This document shows, in pieces, positions 46,290 to 64,000 of a stretch of DNA of 64,000 nt. How positions within the stretch are numbered: the first letter of the stretch is position 1; every line of letters begins with the position of its first letter. The position numbers were made by a program, and so were the translations under genes. This DNA is from Cinclus cinclus (taxonomy: Eukaryota; Chordata; Aves; Passeriformes; Cinclidae). The notes under the pieces are model-generated. The model worked only from the letters and a program-made list of their open reading frames with translations. It searched no databases and was not told the DNA's origin. The stretch covers positions 57,335,158 to 57,399,157 of the forward strand of contig NC_085049.1 in the NCBI RefSeq assembly GCF_963662255.1, given 5' to 3'.

Positions 46290-49227
46290 AGCAGAGGCAG
46301 GGAAGAGGGCAGGGGACAGTGTCCTTGCAGGATCAGTTAGCAATCTGGAGCTGAGGGGAGGAGAAAAAAACACATTGATACTGGGGACATGACAGCTGAA
46401 CAAGCCACAGGTAAAATCACCACATTAACTGTGTGTTAGGTAAGGGCAGGTGTGGGAAATCAAGGAGAGTTTGTGGATGCTAGCAGATGGTGGAAAATTT
46501 AGGACAATATCAAACCCATCTAGTCCCATGAGGCACAGTGGACCTGGAGGGACAAACAGGAACATGGCTCCATGGGGGCCTCTCCTCTATCGAGAGATCC
46601 TCTGGGGAAAGAACAACAGACTAGCATAAGGACAGGGAAAGTTTTCATTTTCTGCTAATGAATCCAGTACTAAGGATATGGTCATCAGGGGCCTGGTTCT
46701 CATTTATGAGTGGCAGGTACTTTACAAACAAAAGAGGGAAAAGCATCCAGTGAAAAAGAACCTTTCCAACTCCGACTTTCCTATTCTCTGAGTGTTTATT
46801 CTCTTGCTTGCTGAAGCCCTTTTTGGACTGGCCAGGTTACTGTTAGCCCCACAGGAGCAGGAGAACCACTTTCAATCCAAGCAGAGAGGCTTAGGTCAGC
46901 ACCTGAGCTGAAGGGCATCTGGTTTGTGTTATGCCAATTTGAGAGTGAAGGAAAGATAATTTTGGGTACACCAAAAGGGATCAGTCCAGACCCCTCAGGT
47001 CTCTTTTCCTCTTGTTCTCCTAGCCTTTCTCTCCCCCTCCTTCTGCACGTTGCAACACACTGCTAATGTTAGAGGCTCTGCCTGCCCCATCTGCTTGTAA
47101 CACCAAAGCAGTGTCCCAGCCTTCCTAAGCTGAGGAGCCCAATTGCTCATCACTCAGGGTTTGGCATGGAAACAGCACTCAGCTCACTCAGAGACAGCCT
47201 TGAGCAAACAAGCTCTCCATTCACCACCAGCTCGCTGCTGACACTGGGTGAGGAGCTGCAGGGAGAAAAGGGACAGCTAAGGGATGGACGTGCCTTTTGT
47301 CAAGGCTCCATTTGTGAAATACAGAGCCCAGCACATACTGTGGACCAGAGACATCTTGGAAAACCTAATGCAGGGGAAATCTGTGTTTCTTTCAAGACTG
47401 CTCCAGCTCTGGAAAAAATTTCTGGAAGTGTGGACTTGAAGGGTCATCCCCTTGAATTAGGTCCTTGGAAGGGAAGATGACTTGGTGGAAATGAATGGGG
47501 ACCCTGAGGCTCACCTTTTCACATCTCAACAAATCTCTTAGGGCTCTGAAGCTCCTTTTCTATTGAAATTAAAACTGGGGATGTCAAAGGAAAGTACTCC
47601 CAAACTTAACTACTTTCAGGAGACCATAGACACTCCAGAGACTTTTCTCACAGATGTGACTTTCTGTAGCCTCCCAACTTTGTTTGCAAATGTCTAATAT
47701 ATACAGTGTTAGGTGTTTTTTATGTTTGGTTGGGGTTTTGTTACTTGTTTGTTTGTTTGCCTGTTATGTAGGTGCCATTCCAAATTCTGGAAACCCTAGG
47801 GGAGACTTGAGCTTTAGATGGATTCCTTGGACATCAGATAGGCAAACCCAACAGACTCCACAGATATACCAAATTTTATGCTGAAGGAACCTCATCTGAT
47901 AGGCCCATAAAAACACAGTTGGGCAAGTATGTCTTAAGTCCATTTCTACAGACTATTGGATAAGTGTTTCCTGCTACAGAGCATTTGAGTTTTGAAGGAC
48001 TGGGCTTGTTTAGATTTTCTTAATTTCCAGGTGCCATGGGCTGTGACACATTGTCCTGACAGAAGCCCATCTCATCTGTGGTCCTGCAGCACCAGGTTGT
48101 CCCTCACATCATGAGTGGCTGCAATGAACAAACAGAATAGGAAGTGATTCAAAACTCTAAGTTCAAGGATGGTATCTTTTCTAATTCTGTTCTAGTGACA
48201 CAAATCACTTGTTGGAGAAAAGAAGAGGGCAATGGCTGCTCTAGGGACAAAGATCCCTACAAAAGGTGGCAGAAGCCAGAACAGTATGTTCATAAAAGGA
48301 TGATCCTCTAAAAGATGAAGACAAATATAGGAATCCTTTTGGATGTTCCTCTTGCATGCAATAGAATTTAAAGAAGAAAAAGGCCAAGCATTTGGAGCCT
48401 AACAAATGCCAGCTATGGATGGAGATACTCCTGGTGGAGCTGCAATGCATTTGGAGAAGTGTCTGGGGTCCAGATCTCAAAGCCAGTTGCTCAGAGTGTT
48501 GTTTAGCAATACAGTAAATCCAGCTTCAGGGTAGCTTTGGAAGCCCTATCAAAAGCATGCAACAAAAAGCATGGATTTCCTATACACTCGTTTTCCTGCT
48601 CAGGCAGCTGCAGGGGAGAAACTTGATCTTTAAGCAGGCGTGGTCTCTTGCTGCCATTCTTACTTTGTTAAGTACCATGTACCAGATCAAATGTCTTGTC
48701 ACACATTTTGGCTAGTTTGGCAGAAAAGAACACGGGGCACCAGTGCTCCATCTAGTTTGGATCCACTCAGCCAGTTGCTTTGGCAGCACATGCATAGGTA
48801 GGAGTTGGTGAGGAGCCCTGGTCTCAGACTGATGTGTGTTGGCATCCACTTGGATCTGTTCCTGATGTGGACAGCACCTGTTGCAAGAGGCTTGGGATCC
48901 TCTTACAGGCGCTACCAGAATATGCCTGGTTCATGCAGCTGGAGAGCAGGAATAACGCAGAGAGGTAGGAAGAGATGGGGAATTGACACTACTTCTTTCC
49001 TTAGGGAAAAAAAAACCCATAAATATATACATATTTTTTTTTTCTGCATTGAATGAGAGGAGGAGGTGGATGCTGAAAGCTGAGCCTAGTCCTGGTAACA
49101 AACCATGAATATCATCTGGGAGGGACAACAGAGCCAAATAATCTGCACCACTCCCTCCTGACCCCCTCCCCTCCTGTCCCCCCTGTTTCCCACGGCCCTG
49201 CTCCAGCTCAGGACTCTGCGGTCTCAC
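46290..49227 (-). other. SSTR3: SSTR3 5' UTR part and proposed first intron
   Basis: 46290-46350 should be 5' UTR behind the acceptor TTTTCTCCTCCCCTCAG. 46351-49227 would be the intron if the donor at 49228/49227 is right. No coding sequence or repeat family was recognised in it. Confidence 0.55.
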
Positions 49228-49745
49228 CTCGCGGTTGAGCTGTCTCGTAAGGACCAGGCTGGACTGGCAGAGTTGGAGGGTCGAGAGCCCGGGGTGGTCG
49301 GCAGGTTTTCTTCTCTGGAACTGCAGACTTAACTTCTGCATGGACTCATGCCCGCGGGAGTCATCTGGGAAGAGCGGGCAGAGCCGCTGGGGTACTTACA
49401 TGCCGTCGGGATGTACATTTTCCTCCGCTTCCCAGGGAGAATCCGTGTCACGCTTGTCCCCTTCCCCTTTCTTAACCGCGACAGAGCAGAGCGCTCCCGG
49501 AGGGAGCGAGCCCCGCCGAGCGCTACCGGAGGGGCGAGTCCATCTTCCCGGACTTATCCATCGCCCCCGCCGTGGGAAGGGGCCCGGGGGCGGGCGGGGG
49601 GGATGCGGAACCTCTCAGCCCCACTGCCGTGGGTCTCTGCCCCGCGCAGCCCCCACCATCCGCGGGGATCGGGCAGAGGGAGCGGAGCGCCGGTACCGGG
49701 GGACGGGCACCGGCAGCCAATGGGCGCCACGCACGGAAATACCGG
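49228..49745 (-). promoter_or_regulatory. SSTR3: CpG island with candidate SSTR3 non-coding first exon
   Basis: CpG and GC content rise sharply between about 49200 and 49745. At its left edge the minus strand has a good donor, GCGAG|GTGAGAC at 49228/49227, able to splice to the acceptor at 46350 in front of the SSTR3 start codon. Human SSTR3 likewise has an upstream non-coding exon. The transcription start itself is not located. Confidence 0.55.
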
Positions 49746-52364
49746 CAGGAGAAGGAGAAGGAGAAGGAGGGGATGGGCGACAGGGCAGGAGAACAATGAT
49801 GAGAGGGGGGGAGACACCGGGATGGAGAATAAAAGCGGGAGAGGGAGGCGCGAGGAGATGGGTAGAGGGATAAGGAGAGCGCAGAAGTGGCGAGGATGGA
49901 GGAATGAAGAGTGCGGTAAAAGAAGCCGAAGACAGTAGGAGGAAGAAAAGAGGGATGCAGAGAACAGGAGGGGGTGACTCGGCTCTCCTAGGGGCACCCA
50001 GGAGTCGGGCCCCTGTTCCAAGGGTTTTGCAGGTAGGAGTGGTGCTGCAGGGACACAGCAAAAGCTGCTGGGTGACAGGGTGCTCGGAAATCAGGGCCAT
50101 GCTGAGCGCACAAACCCTTCTCCCTTCTGCCCTGTGAGCACCTCCCGAGAGATGGAGATGAGGGGAGATGGGCAGATGAGGGACTGTCTGTTTCGACTCC
50201 TTCCCTTTCCCTGGCTCCATACATGGTGTTTTTTGCATCTTCATTGTGAAAATGCTCCAATTTAACAGCCCCAAACTCTCCTACCAGATTTCATCTCTGC
50301 TGGATGACACAGACTCAGAAGAAACTGATGTAAGAAAGAAATGAATCTGTGTGAGCAGTTGTCCCACGAAGGATTTTCCCATCCCATTCCCTGCACAAAG
50401 AACTTCCCTGTCATTCTCACCCCCTTTCATGCCCTGCAGCCAACATCAGTGACTCCTTGAGCTGTGCATCACCCAGTTCTTGACATTTGGCACTGCTGTT
50501 TGTGAGCATTTGAGCCCCTAGGGTAAATTCCAGCTTTAACAAAAGAAGGCAGTATCTCTTCAAGCACGACAGAGCCAGGGTCTAAAATCTGGCATCCAAA
50601 CCTACTTGGCCAACTTTATGTACAGCCAGTGCTGCTCCAAAATGAGCTGATGAACACAGTAGAGGACTTCAAAGCTGTCAGGCCTCTTTAGGCTAGAACA
50701 CAATGCTGTCTGGAGACAGAACAGAGAGGGGTCCTCATTGGGGAAGGAATGGCATGGGTAGCACCCAGGGGTTTTCTTTACAATGGCAGGGCAGATGTCT
50801 GTAGCACCATACAGAAGCCCCAAGTTCCTTTGTCAGAAGAAACAGAGCCATGCAACTGCAGAGTTCTACACAGTTCTGCTAATCCTTGCAGGACTTGTTA
50901 GCGTAAGCACAGTCATAGGATCACAAATTCCAGGTCTCCTGATCACTTCCTCAGTGCTCTGAGTCCTGTCCCATTCTCTGCCTCAGTTCCAGAGGGGGGC
51001 TGTGCAAACTGCTTAAACTGTGCTGGGAGGAGAGCTCAGCCTTTGCACTTCCACAGGCAGGTAGACACATGAATTTTGTTTCACACACATTGTATGCATT
51101 GCTGTACATGATAGGGGATGGGGCAGACTGAAAAGGTAAGAACCAAGGCTGGAAAACTGGGGAGAAGTAAAAAACCACTGGGAATATATTGCTATGAGTC
51201 ATGATTAGGATTCTTAAAGGAAGTCAGATCCCATTTTCAAGTACTTTGTGTCCCCTGCCCTTTCAGGTATATACCTTTCAGGTATATAGCCCATACCAGA
51301 GGCTTCATTTTTACTCTTCTGGACTTACATTGACATAATTTACATTACCTTTCGATGGGGCCTGGGAAATTCATTCAGCAGCCCACGTGCAGTGCAGATA
51401 TTCATGGAACTCCCTGCCACAGAATGCCCAAGGTTGCTCTGAACTTTATCAGTAGGTAATATGTCACATCACTGAATTAAGTGCCTTATTCCATGAATTG
51501 AAATTGCAGAAATTTCCCTGGGTATCTCAGGAGATTCACTGTGTCTGGCTGTACCTGGCATCACAAATGAACCTCCTCAGTGCAGGAAGCAACCTTTGAA
51601 GCTCAGAAGTGTTGCTGCATCTGGGAGCACTAATCTGGCTCAACTCCATAGTTTCTCTGTGCCCTCCTAGGACTGCAGGAGTTTGCAGTGCCAATCATCA
51701 CACCCTGAGCCCTCTTCTCTCCTGCAAGTAGTGGCAGTAGCAGCCACCCTGTAACACTCACTCTCAAGTCCCTGCAATGCATCAGGAAGGCAGGTGCTCA
51801 CAGCTGCCAGATCCATAGTACTGCTGGGACCTCTCTCTTCAGCTTAATTTTAGTGTCTTGGAGGCAATTTGTCTGGACTGGTGACTCATTCTTCCCTCTT
51901 TAATTTTTTTTCCCTGCCCTCCCCCTTCCTATTCTCACTCTGCCTGTGTCTGGCAGTGTGAGAGAGTGCCAGAGCTTAGAAGAATTAATGCAGCAATATT
52001 TTGGTGAAAAGATGTCCCAGGCAACCTGCGGGGACAGTCCCCACAGAAAGGAGTCTGCATCCAGGCATCCCCTCCCAAACTCTGTATCCCATCCTCTCTG
52101 TGGCACAGAGGGGAGACAACTTTTCCTTTGAACACATGGAGACTGACAAGAGGAAAGGCAAAAGGAATGCAGGGGGCTCAGATGAGAACTTGGAGGATGA
52201 ATCAGGCCTGGTCTCATCATCCTACAGCAACTGGGGCTCACCAGGCTTTGTGTGGTACTGCTGAAGTGGGGGCACAGCTGGGAGGTGCCTCCAGCTCAGC
52301 CATCCCACTGCTCAAGGCCTCAGGGCTGTGTCCCCCTGAGATGCAACACATCACGGACATGACA
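49746..52364. other. Intergenic region between SSTR3 and RAC2
   Basis: No gene recognised. The left edge has a short GGAGAA repeat (49746-49770). A 15-bp unit, CTTTCAGGTATATAC, is tandemly duplicated at 51260-51289 with a mismatch at the end of the second copy. Confidence 0.6.
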
Positions 52365-53354
52365 AAAATGTACAGTCTGTTTATTGGGTCTCAGTCACTA
52401 TGTTGTAGTCTCAGGGGCCTGGAAGGAAGGGGAGAGGCAAGAATAGGGACATTGTATGAGGAGACAAACCAGTGCTACAGACCCACAGCAGTCTTTCAAG
52501 CCGGCAGGAGTAGAAAGCAATGATCACCACAAGGTGCTGGGCTCTGGGTTGCTGGAGCCATCACTCTCCCGTGTGCTAGACAGCACCTGGCATCAGGACG
52601 AGGCTGGGATCTATAGCCAAAAACATGACAGACCTCATAATACCAGTTCAACTATTTTCCTACTCTCCCTCCCTTTGCTCTGGTGATGGTGGTTGTATGA
52701 AGGGACAGGGTCCAAACTAGCAGGCTCTCCCTCTTCTCTCTCATCAGGCTCTGACCAGCTTTGACTCTTGTCCTCAAGCATCTCTCTTCCCTCTGCTGCC
52801 TTGTACTGAAGTGGAGGCAGGTAGGGAAAATATGAGGAGTAAAGGAGTCCTGTAGGAGAAGTTGCCACTTGCCAATGAACAACACAAAAAACACCCTTGA
52901 GGTGATCAGGGCTTGGTAAGAGGAAGGGCCGCTGGCAATTGCCATGAATAAGGAAAGCTTTTTCTTTTCATTATTTTTTTTTTCTGTAGGCAAAGACTAT
53001 GGCTTCATAGATCTCAGAGCATGTTATCCCCAGGGCAGCCTGGATGTGGTTCCCACTGTGGCAGAAGCTGACAGACAGTTCTTCTCTGTGAGGTCATATG
53101 TGGAAAATCCTAGGCTGCCCCATGTCTAGAGATGGAAACAAACTTGGCCACAATCAAGCAGAAAGAAGGGGGGAAGTTGATCCAGGGTGCATCATACCGT
53201 GTCCTGTTCTTTCCCCAGTCAGGATCAGCCATCTTCCCCCCTCTCTCTTTCTGAAGGTGACCCATTCCAACAGCCTCACCAGGAACAGAGGGAATCATAA
53301 GGGTTCAGGAGCAGGAAAGCACCATTGCCAGGGATTCCTGTCAGACTTACTTGC
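52365..53354 (-). other. RAC2: Probable RAC2 3' UTR with poly(A) signal
   Basis: Downstream of the RAC2 stop codon on the minus strand, with an AATAAA at 52385-52380. This implies a 3' UTR of about 1 kb, similar in scale to mammals. The exact cleavage site is an estimate. Confidence 0.5.
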
Positions 53355-60409
<7,055 letters not shown>

Positions 60410-60662
60410 GACTCTGGACCCGTGGCGGAGGACGGTGCCCGAGGCAAAGGGAACTCACGCCAAGGCAAACAGCAGGGAGGGATGGGCAAATGCGGGTATG
60501 GGGACAGCAGGTTGCAAGAAGGGAGGAAGTGGAAGAGGGAACTTCGCTCGACGATCGCCTGGCGGTCCCCCCGCCCCTCCACCGCAGCCGCAGCTCGGCT
60601 GGCTGAAGGCGGAGCCGCCGTGGTTCCTTGCTCGGGATGTGATATCTCTTGTGCCGTAATAT

Positions 60663-63600
60663 TTCTTGTTCTTCCCTGTGTGTCTCACCCACTCCCTCCC
60701 CACCTCATCCCAATGAACAGAGGGGGGCACCAAACTGCTTCTCCAGGGGAGCTGAACAAGGGTTAGAAGCAAGGTGGAAGGGTGGATTTTCTCCTCCCTC
60801 AGTTATCACCCAAGCTTTGGAGGAGGTGTTAGCAGGGAAGGGAATCTGAAGTGTGAGAACTGGGGTGATGAGGGGTAATGAAGGTTTTTCAGGTCTTCCC
60901 AGTGCCCCTAAGGGTCAAGGGTGAAACATCTCAAGAAACAATAATTCTGCGAAGGCAGAACAAGGAAGTCATGCAGCTGCAACCCAGTGGCTGCTCTATT
61001 CCTCCTCTACTGTGGGGATATGATAGTGCTGCACTTCCTCGCCTGCCCAGACTACAAGTACATCTTTCTCTTCTTCAAGCTGAGCAATTCCAACTCTCTC
61101 AGGCAGTCCTCATTGTCCTCAGAAAATAAAAGCTTTTTAGAGCTAAGCATCAAGAAGAAGAAAGCAATCACCCTAAGAAAGAAGAGACAAGAGCAGAACG
61201 ATCCCAGGAAGCTCTACTCCTTTCTTTCCATTATTGAAAAGAGAGTTTGCCTCCTCTTTCTTCCTTCTCCTCCCATGCAACATTAATCCTTGAAATATTG
61301 TATGTATGCACATCTGCATGCTCCAGCCTGAACTCATGAGTGGATGGGCAGGATACGGGTTTTACAGAAGATGGGATATGGTGGCACAGAATTAATTAAG
61401 AATTTGCAGGCTTGGCCAGGAGGCCGATTAGAGTAAGACCAGTGTGTTTGCAGCTGGGATGTTCCTGAAGGAAGGAACTCTGAGTAAAGTGTTTCTCCAA
61501 AGGCTGATGACCTTTGTGCTGCAGCCACAGGAGGCTGTTGTGACTGACCTGCTCTGGAGGAGAGCTCTCCCAGCTGTCACTCAGCACTGGCTACAGCCCA
61601 GAAACCTTCAACCATGGAATGTTTCCAAGTCTGCTGCTATTTCAGAAGCACAAAGTGACCAGCTGTACTAGGTGTTCCCTCTGTGGGTGGCAGGGAAAGG
61701 GGAGGAAGGATACCCACTGACACCTCTGCAAGGGAGACCAGGAATGGGACACAGGAATACAGGTCAGAGAAGAACATAAGAGAGAGGGAAAAAGGCTTTT
61801 ACAGAGGGGAGCTGGAAATGACAGGCAGGCACAGAGTATATTAACTCAGTTATAAGGCAGGTGTATCAGGCTCTGGAGATGCTACTGGTGGAAAGATAAA
61901 GCCCATTCTAGGACGTGGAGGCAGGGATGAACAAGGACCACTGACATGCTGAACACCTGAACACCAGTGTTTGCTTTTGTCTTGGTAGTCTGGCATATGG
62001 GCTTGTGGGACTGGCAGTGTGGAAGGGACTGGTGAAGAAGACCAGTTTAATTGGTCAGGGAAGAGGGATTGTTGTGGAGAAGCCACACACAGGCGAGGCC
62101 CATGCCAAAGACAATGTAAATCTGCATGTCCAGCAATGAGCCATGAAGTCCTGGCAAGACCCCATTTCTGGGCAAATTACTTTTGGAAGATAATTCCCTG
62201 CAACTGCAGTGGACAGTCAGTTCCTGTCCAGTCAGAAGTCTGTGCTGTGAATCTATAGACATCCTTCCTCCACAAGACCCTCTGTAGAGGGACAACAGGG
62301 ATCTACATAAAAGTTTTCAGGATGTTTCTTTCCATCACATTTAAATGGGATTAAACAGGATTTAATAATGGGATGTTACACTCAAGGAATACATACAAAA
62401 TCACTCTAAGAGCAACTGGCACCTGCTGCATTAAAATCTTGCATTCGTGCACCCTGCAGGAAAAAGAAAGGAATCTGCAGGATATAGGCTCATAACCCAG
62501 ACTGAGCATACAGATGTGTTGCTGCTGCTCTGATGTCCCCTCACACCACCAAGAGGTGCTCTTGACATGAGTTTCCTTCTGCACGCGCAGCAGGGCACAC
62601 ACCTGGGGTTTCTTGTTCCTTTTGCTGAGTTTGAGGGAGATGCTAATGGGAACTAATCACTCACTGAGACACTTTTGTTCTGGGAGGCTTTCAGGGTCCT
62701 GAGCTATGTCATCTCAGAGTGACCCAGATGTGCTGGGTTTGCATGGCACCCATGTGAGACTGCAAAGCAGTGATGAAATGCATGGTACTGCTTTTCCCCC
62801 ACAAGGATCCAAAGCAGTGAGGACCACCTATCTCTCCCTCTCTTTTCTGTGGTGTTCTGCCCCCTCAAGGATGATGGAAGAAAGGAAGGGGGGCTCTTGC
62901 AGAAATGATGCTTGCACATCACAGCCTTCTACAGGAGGGCAAGACCTGAGCAGGAAGCTTGTCCTTCAGCACAGACAGAAGAGCAGGAGGAATTCTTTCA
63001 TGGAGGCAGCACAAGGCTCATTTCTTTGCACACACAGGACATGGTCACAGCATGTCTTCTCATCATCTTGGATTTTTCTGGTGTGACCTCTCTCTCAGGC
63101 AGTCCTGAGTGGCCATGTGGACTTTTCTCTGTGCATTGGGTGCCAACCAGGGTAAACATTAATTTTGCTTCAGCCTGACTGGGCTGCAAACTGTCCCCAC
63201 TTCCTATATTCCCCTTTTGCACCTTCCCACTTCCCCTTTGACACAGCTTCATGCCATCTGTCTCCTGCTTTTAGTTCTTGCTTTGCTGCTTCTCTTTTCC
63301 AAAATTCCCACTCCTCCCCATTGCTGCTTCCCCTCCCCACTTTGCTGCTGTGGTTTCTCAGACTGCCACAGTTGTTTGAAAAGCCTGTCCTGACTTAAGA
63401 GCTCAGATCATAACTGAAGTGGGCAATGATGTCCTGCAGTCCCTCTTAGAGAGGCTGTGGAATTGTTTCATTCAGGGTCTGTTTTCTGATGGGGCCCTCT
63501 TCTCCAGCCTTAATTTGTTCTATCAAACAAAAGCTTAGAAAAAGAATGAAGTTTCCAATCCAGTCTCACTGAAGACAAGCTACCTACATTTACATCCATC

Positions 63601-64000
63601 ATAAGCAACTCACTCACAAAAGGTGCTTACTTAGTCTTGCACCTGTCTTACTCATGGGCTGTTCTGGACACCAGCCCTACAGCAATCAGGGGCAGGTGGT
63701 CCATTCCTGACCTCCTGTCATGGAGGCTTCTCTATCTTTGGAGTGTGACAGCCTTTCCACTTTGGGCCAAAACAACAGGTCTGCTGCCATCTTTCTACCT
63801 GGAGCACTGAAAGATGTTCACCTCCTCCTCATCTTTTCCCTTATGGATCTGGGTAAGCAGAAGAGCATGGCACAAACCTTTGGGCTTCGAGTTCTTTCTG
63901 ATGGTCATTTCATGCTTGCACTTCCCTCAGTCTAGAAATTGTTCACAGACACTAAATCATACTGGGTTTTTGTGGCTTGGCCTTATCTGGTTCTCTGTAC
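60663..64000. other. Region upstream of RAC2, no gene recognised
   Basis: In human the next gene is CYTH4, but no cytohesin (Sec7 or PH domain) exon is visible here. None of the open frames has a recognisable domain. No CR1 copy was recognised. Confidence 0.55.

Noticed and set aside
45852..46340. Plus-strand open frame antisense to SSTR3
   Set aside because: It is a shadow of the strongly biased SSTR3 coding sequence and has no independent support.
46290..46403. N-terminally extended SSTR3 starting upstream of 46289
   Set aside because: A strong splice acceptor at 46350 lies inside the extension, and the ATG at 46289 matches the family start.
49235..49938. Long open frames in the SSTR3 CpG island
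   Set aside because: High GC lowers stop-codon frequency. The peptides are Arg, Gly and Pro-rich with no known domain.
50915..50940. Possible CR1 end (TCATAGGATCACA)
   Set aside because: Similarity stops after about 13 bases, too short to call.
51370..51480. Possible LINE fragment (GGAACTCCCTGCCACAG)
   Set aside because: Only a short phrase resembles some LINE 3' regions, and the flanks do not continue the match.

Overview
The window is vertebrate nuclear DNA, almost certainly from a bird. Genes are split by GT-AG introns, and the dispersed repeats I can recognise are all CR1 LINE copies with the avian ATTCTATG-type 3' end. Nothing looks bacterial or viral, and there is no CRISPR array, operon or rRNA. 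Four protein-coding genes are present, all on the minus strand. Read along that strand from the right end they are RAC2, SSTR3, C1QTNF6 and IL2RB. This is the same set, order and relative orientation as the block on human chromosome 22q12.3-q13.1, so the window is a conserved syntenic segment.

Layout by plus coordinate. 1-648 is anonymous DNA with a 23-base G run. 649-2241 is a decayed plus-strand CR1 with recognisable reverse transcriptase. 4044-14404 holds nine coding exons of IL2RB (590 codons by my splicing). About 15.7-30.1 kb is gene-free. 30135-32502 is C1QTNF6 in two coding exons (259 aa). 32.5-45.1 kb has no recognised coding gene. It holds three CR1 fragments, a 7-bp tandem repeat, a G/C-rich 9-bp minisatellite and an orphan CpG-rich block at 39.05-39.72 kb. 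45084-46289 is the single coding exon of SSTR3 (401 aa), with a probable non-coding first exon and CpG island near 49.2-49.75 kb. 53355-60409 is RAC2 in six coding exons (192 aa), with a CpG-rich start and a likely poly(A) signal near 52.38 kb. 60.66-64.0 kb shows no gene I can support.

Exon boundaries were read by eye from GT/AG sites and checked by phase. Each of the three spliced coding sequences sums to a multiple of three with no internal stop, which is strong internal support. Untranslated exons are much less certain and are marked so.

The genes do not form a pathway together. IL2RB (signalling chain of the IL-2/IL-15 receptor) and RAC2 (haematopoietic Rho-family GTPase) act in leukocytes. 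SSTR3 is a Gi-coupled somatostatin receptor. C1QTNF6 is a secreted C1q/TNF-related protein. I found no convincing new biological system. The more interesting points are an SSTR3 third loop that departs from the mammalian cilium-targeting motif, an in-phase alternative donor in IL2RB, and the unassigned CpG/minisatellite block at 39 kb.
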